64,000 nucleotides of DNA from Actinacidiphila yanglinensis (lineage in GTDB: Bacteria; Actinomycetota; Actinomycetes; Streptomycetales; Streptomycetaceae). A model generated the notes under the pieces. The model ran no database searches and was not told the origin of the DNA. It saw only the letters and a program-made list of their open reading frames with translations. Positions 49,580-57,918 of the stretch are shown here, piece by piece (the stretch's first letter is position 1; the number at the start of each line of letters is the position of its first letter). The DNA is taken from NCBI RefSeq assembly GCF_900107965.1, contig NZ_FNVU01000004.1, positions 186,001 to 250,000 on the forward strand, given 5' to 3'. The position numbers and the translations under genes were made by a program.

Positions 49580-50650
49580 TCAGCCGGGCGGCGCCTCGCG
49601 GACCACGTCCGCCGGGTCCTTGTCGTCGCGCAGCCCCAGGAAGCGCGGGTGGCGCAGCATCCCGTCCCGTGTCCACTCGGTGAACGCCACCTGCGCGACG
49701 AGCGCCGGCTCGGCCCAGTGCACGGCCCGTTCGCGCACCGGGCCCGCGAACGGCGAGGCGGGACGGGCCAGCTCGTCCAGCCGCTCCCGCAACTCCCGCA
49801 GCACCCGGTCGCTGTAGCCGGTGCCCACCTTCCCGGCGTAGCGCAGCGCCCCGTGCGCGTCGTGGTACCCGAGCAGCAGGGCGCCGAAGCCGATCCGGGA
49901 ACCGGCCGGCTCGGTGAAGCCGCCCACCACGAACTCCTGGCCCGCCGCGCACTTCAGCTTCAGCCAGTCATGCGAACGGCGCGGCCGGTACACGGAGTCC
50001 TCGCGCTTGGCGATCAACCCCTCCCAGCCGCGCGCGCAGGCGTCGGCGAGCAGGGCGGGGGTGTCGCCGTCGTAGTTGCGGTGCGGGGTGAAGCGCAGCG
50101 GGCCGCCGTACGCGAACGCGTCGCGCAGCAGCACCTTGCGGGTCCGCTGCGGCACCCGGCCGGTGTCCCAACCGTCCAGCGCCAGCACGTCGAAGACGTA
50201 GTAGTGCACCTCGACCGGGCTGGCCCGCACCGCCCGTGGATCGGTCAGCCCCATCCGCTGCTGCAGCAGCGAGAAGTCGGTGCGGCCCGCGCGCAGTGCC
50301 ACCACCTCCCCGTCCACGGTGAAGTCCGTGCACCGCTGCGCCGCCAGCGCCGCCACCACCTCGGGGTACGTCGTGCTGACGTCGCGGCCGGTGCGGGAGA
50401 GCAGCCGGATGCCGTCCGCGTCGCGTACGGCCAGTACCCGGACGCCGTCGAGTTTCCGCTCGAAGAGCCAACGCCCGTCGAACGAACGGCGGTCGGTGGG
50501 GGTGGCGAGCATCGGGTGGACCGGGATCGCGCCGCGGTGCGGGGGAACCGGCCGCAGTGCGACGTTCGGGGCGGCGGCCCGCAGCGAGGCGGGACGCCCG
50601 CCCGGGGAGGCGGCGGGCCGGGCGGAGGAGCGCCCCGCGGAGCCGGTCAA
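49580..50650 (-). CDS. ATP-dependent DNA ligase, LigD ligase domain
   Basis: Up to 356 residues. The nucleotidyltransferase motif I is FERKLDGVRV, motif III/IIIa is YYVFDVLALDGWD, motif IV is GWEGLIAKREDSVY, and motif V is DWLKLKC, then an OB-fold (FVVGGFTEPAGSRIGFGALL). It seals breaks in actinobacterial end joining. The phosphoesterase gene upstream ends in TGA that overlaps a TTG at 50650 (TTGA), giving a coupled start; the ATG at 50512 is the conservative alternative (310 residues). Neither Ku nor the primase-polymerase part of LigD is in the window. Confidence 0.88.
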   Translation of the reverse strand: MTGSAGRSSARPAASPGGRPASLRAAAPNVALRPVPPHRGAIPVHPMLATPTDRRSFDGRWLFERKLDGVRVLAVRDADGIRLLSRTGRDVSTTYPEVVAALAAQRCTDFTVDGEVVALRAGRTDFSLLQQRMGLTDPRAVRASPVEVHYYVFDVLALDGWDTGRVPQRTRKVLLRDAFAYGGPLRFTPHRNYDGDTPALLADACARGWEGLIAKREDSVYRPRRSHDWLKLKCAAGQEFVVGGFTEPAGSRIGFGALLLGYHDAHGALRYAGKVGTGYSDRVLRELRERLDELARPASPFAGPVRERAVHWAEPALVAQVAFTEWTRDGMLRHPRFLGLRDDKDPADVVREAPPG

Positions 50651-51603
50651 CGGTTCGAGTGCCAGGTCGGACCGCCCGCCGCGGCGACCTGTGCGAGGGT
50701 CCGGCCGGTCCGCGCACTGCGGGCGAGATGCGGATCGGGGGTACCCCGGTTCTCCCGGCCGCGGGAGCGGTGCGTGCTGCCGGAACCGGCGGAACTGCCG
50801 GAGCCACCGGAGGAGTCGGAGCCGCGGGCGCCGCCGGAGCCGCCGGAGCCGTCGGGGTCGCCGGGGAGCTCGGCCGCCGAGGACCGCTCCTCCGTGCCCT
50901 GTACGGCCCGGCCGACGGTGCGTGCGCGGGCCCGGTCGCGGCGCACCGCACCGCGGCCGCCGCCGCGCGCGCCGTCCCCCGCGGACCTGACCAGCAGCCA
51001 TGCCTCGCCCCTGGCGTGGCCGCTGTCGTCCTCGGTGCCCGCCTCGCCCTTGCGGAAGCGGGTCAGCGACCAGCGGCCGCGCAGCTTGCCGCCGGTGAGC
51101 CGGAAGGACGCGTGCCCGTGGGCGAGTGCCTCGCCGAAGGGGATCTCGCGGCCGGACCGGTCGGTGCTGACGTTCCGGTAGCCGCCCGCGTCCCAGACGA
51201 TCACGGTCCCGCCGCCGTACTCGCCCGCCTCGATCACGCCCTCGAAGTCCCGGTACTCCATGGGGTGGTCCTCGGTCGGCACCGCGAGCCGCTTGTCCTG
51301 CGGGTCGGTCGACGGGCCCTTCGGCACCGCCCACGACTTGAGCACGCCGTCGACCTCCAGCCGGAAGTCGAAGTGCGTCCGGCTCGCGTCGTGGATCTGC
51401 ACGACGTACACGGGGCCGCCGTCCGTCCCGGCGCCGGCGCCGCGCGGCTCGGCGGTGCGGGTGAAGTCGCGCTTGCCGCGGTACGCCGCGAGCCGGCCGC
51501 GCCGGTCCCTGCCGCGTGCCGCGCGCCGCCCGGGCCGACCCCGGTCCGCGCCTTCGGGCGGGTCCGGTGTTCCCGAGCCGTTCGAGGTGTCCGATGCGGC
51601 CAC
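50647..51603 (-). CDS. LigD-type 3'-phosphoesterase domain protein
   Basis: 318 residues. The phosphoesterase domain (about 45-200) has VVQIHDASRTHFDFRLEVDG with the catalytic His/Asp cluster, then SWAVPKGPSTDPQDKRLAV, EDHPMEYRDFEGVI and GTVIVWDAG. It cleans 3' ends of DNA before joining. The last ~120 residues are low-complexity, rich in Gly, Ser and Arg, probably disordered. The GTG at 51603 has aaggagg upstream. It overlaps the ligase gene, so this is a split LigD in which the two domains are made as coupled proteins. Confidence 0.88.
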   Translation of the reverse strand: MAASDTSNGSGTPDPPEGADRGRPGRRAARGRDRRGRLAAYRGKRDFTRTAEPRGAGAGTDGGPVYVVQIHDASRTHFDFRLEVDGVLKSWAVPKGPSTDPQDKRLAVPTEDHPMEYRDFEGVIEAGEYGGGTVIVWDAGGYRNVSTDRSGREIPFGEALAHGHASFRLTGGKLRGRWSLTRFRKGEAGTEDDSGHARGEAWLLVRSAGDGARGGGRGAVRRDRARARTVGRAVQGTEERSSAAELPGDPDGSGGSGGARGSDSSGGSGSSAGSGSTHRSRGRENRGTPDPHLARSARTGRTLAQVAAAGGPTWHSNR

Positions 51604-51745
51604 GGCGCCCTCCTTGCTGCTGCGGGTTGCCCGCTGTTCCCCCCGACCTGCCTGATCCCCCGGCCCCCTGGCCCTCCGTCTGCTGGTTCCTTCGTTTTCG
51701 CTCCTCTCGGACGGGTCACCGCTCGGGCGGAGGGCAAACCTCCGC

Positions 51746-51775
51746 TTGACATGATTAGACCTGTCTGTCTACTAT
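51746..51775 (+). promoter_or_regulatory. Promoter of the MFS exporter
   Basis: TTGACA (51746-51751) and TACTAT (51770-51775) with an 18-bp spacer. The spacer holds one copy of the AGACAGA-type site. Confidence 0.8.
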
Positions 51776-51803
51776 CACCGAGCCGTACTAGACAGATCTG
51801 TTC
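51757..51803. promoter_or_regulatory. Two TetR operator sites at the MFS promoter
   Basis: agacctgtctgtct (51757-51770; complement agacagacaggtct) lies within the promoter, and agacagatctgttc (51790-51803) downstream of it. A third copy is at 53185. Confidence 0.75.
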
Positions 51804-51822
51804 AATCGTCGAGGGAGCAGCA

Positions 51823-53148
51823 ATGCCCGTCACCCAGGCCAGCGAAGCCGCCGCCCGTCGAAGGCGCACCGCGGGGACCGTGTCCCCGGCCGGGGGCGGC
51901 GGCGTTGCCGCGGGTGCCGGGCCGGGGGCGGGCGTCGCGCGGCAGAAGGGCCTGCGCCCCGGCGTCGCGCTCGTCCTGCTCGCCTCGATCATCGTGTCGC
52001 TGCTCGCCGCCTCCAGCGCCCCGACCCCGCTCTACGCGGTGTACCAGGGCGAGTGGGGCTTCTCGCCGATCACGACGACCGTCATCTTCGGCGTGTACGC
52101 GGTGGCGGTGCTGGTCTCGCTGCTGGTCTTCGGGAAGATCTCCGACCACATAGGCCGCAAGCCGGTGCTGCTCGTCGCGCTGGCCGCGCAGGCGGCCGCC
52201 ATGGTGGTGTTCGCCACCGCCGGCGGCGTCGGCGTCCTGATGGTCGGCCGGGTCGTCCAGGGCATCGCGACCGGCGCCGCGCTCGGTGCGATAGGCGCCG
52301 GCCTGCTCGACATCGACCGGATCAAGGGCTCGGTGGCGAACTCCTTCGCCCCGCCGGTGGGGACCGCCGTGGGCGCCCTCGCCTCGGGCCTGGTGGTGCG
52401 CTTCCTGCCCGCGCCCACGCACCTCGTCTACTACCTGCTGCTCGGCGTCTTCGCCGTCCAGGCGCTCGGGGTGCTCGCGCTCAAGGAGCCGGTGGACCGC
52501 AAGCGGGGCGCGCTGGCCAGCATGGTGCCCGAGATCAAGCTGCCCCGCGCCGCGCGCGGCGCGATCGCCGTCGCCGCGCCCGTGCTCTTCGCCGTCTGGG
52601 CGCTGGCCGGCTTCTACGGCTCGCTCGGCCCGGCGATCACCAGCCGCTTGGTGCACTCCGACTCGGTGGTCTACGGCGGGCTGGGCCTGTTCATCCTGGC
52701 CGGCGCCGCCGCGCTGTCCGTCCCGCTGCTGCGCGAGACGCCGACCCGCACCGTGATGGTGTCCGGCGTGGTCGCCCTGATCGTCGGGGTCGCCGTCACG
52801 CTGCTGTCCATCGGCTCGGGCGCGGGGGGTACCGGCTCGGAGATCGGCTTCTTCGTCGGCGGCGCGATCGCCGGATTCGGCTTCGGCGCCGGCTTCCAGG
52901 GCGGCATCCGCCTGGTGATCCCGCTGGTGCAGCCGCACGAACGCGCCGGTGTGCTCTCGCTGTTGTACGTGGTGTCCTACCTCGGCATGGGTGTGCCCGC
53001 GGTGATCGGCGGCGTCCTGGTCGTCCATGGCGGCGGCCTGCTGGACACCGTGCGGGAGTACGGTGCCGCGGTGATCGTGCTCGCCGCGGCCGCGCTCGCC
53101 GCGCTGCTGCTGGGTCGCCGCGCCCCGCGCGCCGTGCAGGAAAGCTAG
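51823..53148 (+). CDS. MFS transporter
   Basis: 441 residues with 12 helices. Helix 1 has LRPGVALVLLASIIVSLLAA, motif A is KISDHIGRKPVLLVAL, and SNSAPTPLYAVYQ-like text (SSAPTPLYAVYQGEWGFS) follows helix 1, as in a group of actinobacterial exporters. The N-terminal ~38 residues are Gly/Ala-rich. The ATG at 51823 has gagggag upstream. The promoter and two operator copies precede it, and the TetR gene follows on the same strand. Confidence 0.88.
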   Translation: MPVTQASEAAARRRRTAGTVSPAGGGGVAAGAGPGAGVARQKGLRPGVALVLLASIIVSLLAASSAPTPLYAVYQGEWGFSPITTTVIFGVYAVAVLVSLLVFGKISDHIGRKPVLLVALAAQAAAMVVFATAGGVGVLMVGRVVQGIATGAALGAIGAGLLDIDRIKGSVANSFAPPVGTAVGALASGLVVRFLPAPTHLVYYLLLGVFAVQALGVLALKEPVDRKRGALASMVPEIKLPRAARGAIAVAAPVLFAVWALAGFYGSLGPAITSRLVHSDSVVYGGLGLFILAGAAALSVPLLRETPTRTVMVSGVVALIVGVAVTLLSIGSGAGGTGSEIGFFVGGAIAGFGFGAGFQGGIRLVIPLVQPHERAGVLSLLYVVSYLGMGVPAVIGGVLVVHGGGLLDTVREYGAAVIVLAAAALAALLLGRRAPRAVQES

Positions 53149-53151
53149 GAA

Positions 53152-53167
53152 GCGCCCCCCGGGGCGC
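53152..53167 (+). terminator. Hairpin between MFS and TetR genes
   Basis: gcgcccc (53152-53158) and ggggcgc (53161-53167). It begins just after the MFS stop. Confidence 0.5.
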
Positions 53168-53184
53168 GGTGCGGGCGTTAGCAT

Positions 53185-53198
53185 AGACAGAGTTGTCT
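53185..53198. promoter_or_regulatory. TetR operator site upstream of its own gene
   Basis: agacagagttgtct, matching the two sites at the MFS promoter (consensus AGACAGA-N3-GTCT), 16 bp before the TetR start. Confidence 0.75.
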
Positions 53199-53213
53199 GA
53201 AAGGGTGATCAGG

Positions 53214-53936
53214 ATGGTGCCGAGGACCGTGCCGCAGCCACCGGCCGACGCGCCCAAGGCGTCCCACGGGTCCAGGCCGTCCGCGCGGGACCGGCTGCTC
53301 GCGGCTGCCAACGAGCTGTTCTACGCGGAGGGCGTGCACTCGGTCGGCATCGACCGGATCATCGAGCACGCCGGTGTGGCGAAGGCGTCGCTCTACAACA
53401 CCTTCGGCAGCAAGGACGGCCTGGTGCGGGCCTACCTGAACTCCCGCAGCGATCGGAGCATGGACCGGATCGCCCGGGCGCTGACCCGGTTCCGCAATCC
53501 GCGCGAGCGGCTGCTCGGCATCTTCGACGCGCAGGGCGAGCTGTTCACGTCGCCGGACTACAACGGATGCGCGTTCATCGCGGCCAGCGCCGAGGCTCCG
53601 CGCGGCAGTTCCGTCGAGGAGGCGTCGGACGCCTACCGCGCCCGGCTGCGGGGGCTGTTCGCCGAGCTCGCCGCGGAGATCGGTGTCGCCGACCCGCAGG
53701 GTCTGGCCCGGCAACTGCATCTGCTCTACGACGGTGCCACCATCACCTCCCGGATGGACCGCGATCCCACTTCCGCGTCCGTCGCCCGCGAGGCCGCCGC
53801 GATCCTCCTGAACGCGGCGCCGATGGCGCCCTCCGCACCCGCCGCCCCGGACGCGCGCGACACCGGAGCGGCGGCGAATGTCGCGAATCATGCAATTGAT
53901 GACGATTCACGTGTTCGACCCGCCGTGGGCGGGTAG
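53214..53936 (+). CDS. TetR-family regulator
   Basis: 240-residue regulator. The helix-turn-helix is ARDRLLAAANELFYAEGVHSV followed by GIDRIIEHAGVAKASLYNTFG, with the conserved GSKDGLVRAYL just after. The C-terminal domain contains YNGCAFIAASAEA, typical of a large actinobacterial subgroup. The start ATG at 53214 has gaaaggg upstream. It shares operator sequences with the MFS gene before it, so it probably represses both. A 7-bp hairpin (53918-53934) overlaps its stop. Confidence 0.9.
   Translation: MVPRTVPQPPADAPKASHGSRPSARDRLLAAANELFYAEGVHSVGIDRIIEHAGVAKASLYNTFGSKDGLVRAYLNSRSDRSMDRIARALTRFRNPRERLLGIFDAQGELFTSPDYNGCAFIAASAEAPRGSSVEEASDAYRARLRGLFAELAAEIGVADPQGLARQLHLLYDGATITSRMDRDPTSASVAREAAAILLNAAPMAPSAPAAPDARDTGAAANVANHAIDDDSRVRPAVGG
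53918..53934 (+). terminator. Hairpin at the end of the TetR gene
   Basis: acccgcc (53918-53924) and ggcgggt (53928-53934) with a 3-base loop, overlapping the stop codon. Confidence 0.6.
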
Positions 53937-54099
53937 GGACCCGACAGAACCGTCAATGCGGGCAAAACTGTTGCGCGTCGGGTGGCCGAATGGCTGCCAG
54001 GAGTTTTACTCTGAGTAAGGATGCGGCAGCTTCGGAATGGAGAACCGAAGGACATCCGGCGTCAGAAGCGACTGCTCTTGCGAAAGGGAGGTGGCTTAG

Positions 54100-54564
54100 A
54101 TGGCCACCGATTCGAGTCACTCGCCGACCTCTCCGTCGACGCGCTCCACCATCGATGAACACCCGGACATCATGTCCCTGCGGGACCGGTATGCCGAGGT
54201 GTCCAACAAACCGATGGCCGGCCTGATCGAGGGACTGTGCCTGCTCACGGGCCTGTACCTCGCGATCTCGCCGTGGGTGGTGGGGTTCGACAACATCACC
54301 AGCCTGCGGGTGACCAATCTCGTGGTGGGCCTCGCGCTGGCCGTCCTGGCCATGGGGTACGGCTCCGTGCTGGAGCGGACCCACGGACTCGGCTGGGTCG
54401 CCATCGCCATCGGTGTGTGGACGATCATCGCTCCGTGGGTGGTGGCGGGTGACGCCAGCATCAACAAGACGATCTGGAACAACGCGTTCGTGGGTGGTGC
54501 TGCGTGCCTGCTTGGCCTTGCCACGATGGGCCTGGGCCTGATGAGGCGGAAGGCTCGCACCTGA
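54100..54564 (+). CDS. SPW-repeat membrane protein
   Basis: 154 residues with four predicted helices. It contains two SPW-type motifs, LAISPWVVGFDN (~62) and TIIAPWVVAGDA (~110), each at the end of a helix, as in SPW-repeat proteins of actinobacteria. Function is not established. The N-terminal ~40 residues are polar. The ATG at 54100 has a strong aaagggagg site. It is monocistronic, convergent with the response regulator gene. Confidence 0.85.
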   Translation: MATDSSHSPTSPSTRSTIDEHPDIMSLRDRYAEVSNKPMAGLIEGLCLLTGLYLAISPWVVGFDNITSLRVTNLVVGLALAVLAMGYGSVLERTHGLGWVAIAIGVWTIIAPWVVAGDASINKTIWNNAFVGGAACLLGLATMGLGLMRRKART

Positions 54565-54608
54565 CGGGATGACGCCCTCAGGGGCGCCGACGAATAGCGC
54601 GGGCGACT

Positions 54609-54625
54609 CCTTCGCAGTCCGAAGG
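54609..54625. terminator. Hairpin between SPW and response regulator genes
   Basis: ccttcg (54609-54614) and cgaagg (54620-54625); the plus strand has tttt about 15 bases beyond. Confidence 0.5.
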
Positions 54626-54650
54626 GGCCGCCCACGTGTGTTTTCCGGCG

Positions 54651-55406
54651 TCAGTCCAGGCCGTGCCGCTGGGCGTAGCGGGTCGCCGCCGCCCGGTCCC
54701 GCGAACCGGTCTTGGCGAAGATCCGGTTGATGTGGGTCTTGACGGTGTTGCCGCTGAGGAAGAGGTCCGCGGCGATCTCGGTGTTGTTCCGGCCCCGGGC
54801 GATCAGCGCCAGGATCTCCGCCTCGCGCCGGGTCAGCCCGTCCGGCAGTTCGGCGCGGTGCGCGCCACCGGCGCCCGAGTCTCCACCGGAACCGGCGCTT
54901 CCAGCGGAACCGGGCGCACCTGCCGCGCCGTCACCGTGCGGAGGCCGGCCGCGATCGGATCCGGCCGCGGCCAGCAGCGTCGCCTGGACCTGCGGGTGCA
55001 GCACCGTCAGCCCGGAGGTGGCGCTGCGCAGGGTCTGCGCGATGTGCAGCCGGTCCGCGTCCTTCGTGAGGTAGCTGCGCGCACCGGCCCGCAGCGTCTC
55101 CAGCACCGACCGGTCGTCGGCGTACGTGGTGAGCACCACGATCGCCACGTCCGGGAACTCGGCGGTGAGCCGCCGGGTCGTCTCGATGCCGTCCATCACC
55201 GGCATGTGCAGGTCCAGCAGGATCGCGTCGGGGCGCTGCTCCGCGACCACCTCCAGCGCCTGCCGCCCGTCCGCCGCCGAGCCGACCACGTCGATGCCGG
55301 GCAGCAGATCCAGCATCAGCACCAGCCCTTCGCGGACCGCGGCCTGGTCGTCCGCGACCACCACGCGCACCGGGGGCTCGCCGGCCGCCGGGGGAGTACC
55401 GGTCAC
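54651..55406 (-). CDS. NarL/LuxR-type response regulator
   Basis: 251 residues. The receiver domain has VRVVVADDQAAVREGL, phospho-acceptor Asp in AILLDLHMPVMDG, and Lys in YLTKDADR. A Gly/Ala/Ser linker of ~40 residues (near 140-180) precedes the LuxR domain LTRREAEILALIARGRNN then TEIAADLFLSGNTVKTHINR. The GTG at 55406 overlaps the kinase stop (GTGA). The unusual long linker may allow flexible dimerisation. It probably binds upstream of the operon, where three GGGGTGA repeats occur. Confidence 0.92.
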   Translation of the reverse strand: MTGTPPAAGEPPVRVVVADDQAAVREGLVLMLDLLPGIDVVGSAADGRQALEVVAEQRPDAILLDLHMPVMDGIETTRRLTAEFPDVAIVVLTTYADDRSVLETLRAGARSYLTKDADRLHIAQTLRSATSGLTVLHPQVQATLLAAAGSDRGRPPHGDGAAGAPGSAGSAGSGGDSGAGGAHRAELPDGLTRREAEILALIARGRNNTEIAADLFLSGNTVKTHINRIFAKTGSRDRAAATRYAQRHGLD

Positions 55407-56767
55407 GCCTCCGCCCGCCCGTTCGCCGACAACCGGCCGTCCCCGGCCGCCTGTTCGCCGATCGGCCCGCGTCCCTGCAGGGGCACCCGCGCGGTCACGG
55501 TCCAGCGGCCGTCCGCCGGTCCCGCGCCGAGGGTCCCGCCGAGCAGCAGCAGCCGCTCCCGCATCCCCGTCAGGCCGTAGCCGCCGTCGACGGTGGCGAA
55601 GGCCGGCCGCTCGGCACGCGCGCCGGCCGGGGCGTCCGCGGGGCCGGGGCCGAGCGGGTTGGTGAGGGTCAGCGTCACGTCCTGGTCCCCGTACTGCAGA
55701 TCGACGGTCACGGGCCGGTGCGGCGCGTGCTTGGCGGCGTTGGTCAGCGACTCCTGCGCGGTGCGTACCAGCGCGAGCATCTGGTCCGGGGGCAGCTCCA
55801 CCGGGCTGCCGCCCACGGTCAGCGTCACCGTACTCCCGTGCCGCTGCTCGTGCGTGGTCGCCATCCGTGCCAACTCGTCGGTGAGCGGTGGAGTGTCGGT
55901 GCGCAGCGCGTGGACGGCGCGGCGGGTCTCGGTCAGCCCGTCGGAGGCCATCCGCTGCGCGGTGCTGAGGACGTCGATCGCCCGGCCGGTGTCCTGATGG
56001 TCCGTCAGGAGTGCGCGGGCGGCCTGGATCTGGATGCCCAGGGCGCCGAGCGAGTGGGCGAGCACGTCGTGGATCTCGCGGGCGATCCGGGTGCGTTCGT
56101 CGAGGACGGCGGCCCGGTGCTGTTCGGAGCGCAATTCCTCCGCCTGGGCGAGCAGGGCCTTGTTCTGCTCGGCCTGCACCCGGTAGGAGCGGCGGTTGAA
56201 CCCGGCGAGCAGGGCGACGGCGAGGATCAGCGGGATGCCCTGGGCGGCGCGCGGGTCCGCGTCGCTGAACAGCAGGCCGACCTCCGCGGAGACCACCCCC
56301 GCGCCGAACACCGCCCAGCCCTCGGCCTGCCGGACGCCGGTGGCCGCGTCGATCGTGGCGATCGCGCCCATGCCCACCAGCGTGGTGGCGCCGGGCTGCA
56401 CCGCGACCGCGACGGACATCGAGGCGATCAGGCCGAGGACGGTCACCCGCTGCGCGGGGCTGCCGCCGTCGCCGAGGCTCATCACCACCCACACCGCGAG
56501 CAGCACGCCGGTCACCCCGAAGGAGATCGCGACCGCCGGGAGTTCCACCGGACCGTAGGAGTGGTGGGTGAACAGATCCACCCCGAACAGGACGTACGCT
56601 CCCGCCCGGAGCAGCCAGGACGCGGAAGTCAGCACGAGAGCACGATAGCTCTGGTCCGGATCGGGCCCCTGTCCCAGCCCTCGGCCCTGCCCTCGCCACG
56701 GGTCCGCCACGGCCCGCCCCCTGGTCGCCGCGCGGCCCCGGCGGGTGGTGGCGGGCGGGGCACTCAC
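55403..56767 (-). CDS. NarL-class sensor histidine kinase
   Basis: 454 residues with about five to six N-terminal helices (ALVLTSASWLLRAGAYVLFG and following), then the phosphoacceptor IAREIHDVLAHSLGALGI (~230) and the HATPase with QESLTNAAKHAPH and GYGLTGMRERLLLLGG. No large external sensor loop is seen, so it may sense membrane state, like LiaS-type kinases. The GTG at 56767 overlaps the stop of the upstream membrane protein gene (GTGA), and its stop overlaps the regulator gene. Confidence 0.92.
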   Translation of the reverse strand: MSAPPATTRRGRAATRGRAVADPWRGQGRGLGQGPDPDQSYRALVLTSASWLLRAGAYVLFGVDLFTHHSYGPVELPAVAISFGVTGVLLAVWVVMSLGDGGSPAQRVTVLGLIASMSVAVAVQPGATTLVGMGAIATIDAATGVRQAEGWAVFGAGVVSAEVGLLFSDADPRAAQGIPLILAVALLAGFNRRSYRVQAEQNKALLAQAEELRSEQHRAAVLDERTRIAREIHDVLAHSLGALGIQIQAARALLTDHQDTGRAIDVLSTAQRMASDGLTETRRAVHALRTDTPPLTDELARMATTHEQRHGSTVTLTVGGSPVELPPDQMLALVRTAQESLTNAAKHAPHRPVTVDLQYGDQDVTLTLTNPLGPGPADAPAGARAERPAFATVDGGYGLTGMRERLLLLGGTLGAGPADGRWTVTARVPLQGRGPIGEQAAGDGRLSANGRAEA

Positions 56768-57654
56768 CGGTACCGCCTCGGGGACCTGCGGTCGCGCCGC
56801 GCCCCCCGCAGGTCCCGCAGCGCCGCGCCGAGCCCGTCGAGCGGCCCGCCCTGGCCGCCGCCGACCGGCCCGCGCCCGGTGCGGATGCCGTCCCCGCGGT
56901 CCCGCCCGCCGCCGTCGTCGTACCGGTCGTACGGCCCGTGGCCGCGCCCGCGGTCGTACGGCTCCTGGCCGCCCTGGCGGTCGTACGAATCCTGCCGGTC
57001 GTAGCCGTCGCGGTGGTACCGGTCGTCGTAGCGGTCGCGGTCGTACCGGTCGTCGTACGCGGCGCTGCCCTCGTACGGCGCATACGGTGCCTGCCGGTCG
57101 TCGGCGCGGGAGGCGCGGGTGTCCCGGCCGCCGGAGAGGCGGGCGCCCAGGCCGGAGAGCTGGTCGGACAGGAAGACCGAGCCGTCCTTCTCGCGGGCGA
57201 AGGGGATGCCCGCGGACAGCGCGCGGCGGGTGATGACGGCGGCCTGGCCGAGCCGGTTGACGCCCAGCATCAGCACGATCGGTGCGGTGGAGGCGGCCAC
57301 GTGGGCGCCCAGCGCGCTCGCCAGAACCGTCATGGCCAGCCGGGAGCAGACCAGCGCGACCCACAGCAGCAGTCCGCTCACCGGCATCCGGCCCCACAGG
57401 CCGCCGTCGCGGTGCTCCAGGCGCATCACCGCGCCCTGCCCGGCGCCGATCGCCGCCGCGATCACGCCGCCGGCCACCAGGCAGGCCACGTCGAGCGCCC
57501 GCACATGGTGGCCGCTGCCGCCGAGCCGGGTCAGGCCGACGATCGTCAGGATCGCGGGCAGCAGCACGACCCGCTTGCCGCGCAGCGACTCGCCGAGCAG
57601 TTGGCGGCCGATGACGTAGACCACGATCGCGATCACGGCCAGTACCTCGAGCAC
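56764..57654 (-). CDS. DUF1453/CcdC-like membrane protein with Tyr/Asp/Arg-repeat tail
   Basis: 296 residues. The first ~170 form five or so helices (VLAVIAIVVYVIGRQLLGESL, VSGLLLWVALVCSRLAMTVLA) typical of DUF1453/CcdC-like proteins. The rest is a cytoplasmic low-complexity tail rich in Tyr, Asp, Arg and Gly with YDDRYDRDRYDDRY-type repeats. The GTG at 57654 follows ggaggag. It overlaps the kinase gene, so membrane protein, kinase and regulator form one translationally coupled operon. The membrane protein may modulate the kinase, as accessory proteins do in LiaFSR-type systems. Confidence 0.8.
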   Translation of the reverse strand: MLEVLAVIAIVVYVIGRQLLGESLRGKRVVLLPAILTIVGLTRLGGSGHHVRALDVACLVAGGVIAAAIGAGQGAVMRLEHRDGGLWGRMPVSGLLLWVALVCSRLAMTVLASALGAHVAASTAPIVLMLGVNRLGQAAVITRRALSAGIPFAREKDGSVFLSDQLSGLGARLSGGRDTRASRADDRQAPYAPYEGSAAYDDRYDRDRYDDRYHRDGYDRQDSYDRQGGQEPYDRGRGHGPYDRYDDGGGRDRGDGIRTGRGPVGGGQGGPLDGLGAALRDLRGARRDRRSPRRYR

Positions 57655-57745
57655 GGGTGGCTCCTCCGGTCGGTGGTGGTGGCGGCCCGGTCCGGCCTGC
57701 CACCAGGGACGTTACGGAGCGGGCCGGATCCGGGCGTCACACCCG

Positions 57746-57812
57746 GGGGTGACCCGCGGGGTGATGTCCGGGGTGATCGCGGGGCGCCGGGCGGCCGCAC
57801 GGATCACCCCGG
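57746..57812. promoter_or_regulatory. GGGGTGA repeats and inverted repeat in the divergent promoter region
   Basis: ggggtga occurs at 57746, 57758 and 57770, exactly 12 bp apart. The last copy is part of ccggggtgatc (57768-57778), whose perfect complement is at 57802-57812 (23-base spacer). The region (57655-57918) separates the kinase operon from a divergent membrane gene and holds no other gene. Confidence 0.6.
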
Positions 57813-57918
57813 GTATCGCCCCGCGCTACGGCGCGCTGGTACCGGTGCCGAGCGGACGCTGTGGGGGTCGGGTCGAACCGCCCCGGCACCCGACACCTCC
57901 GAGACAGGGACTCCGCTC

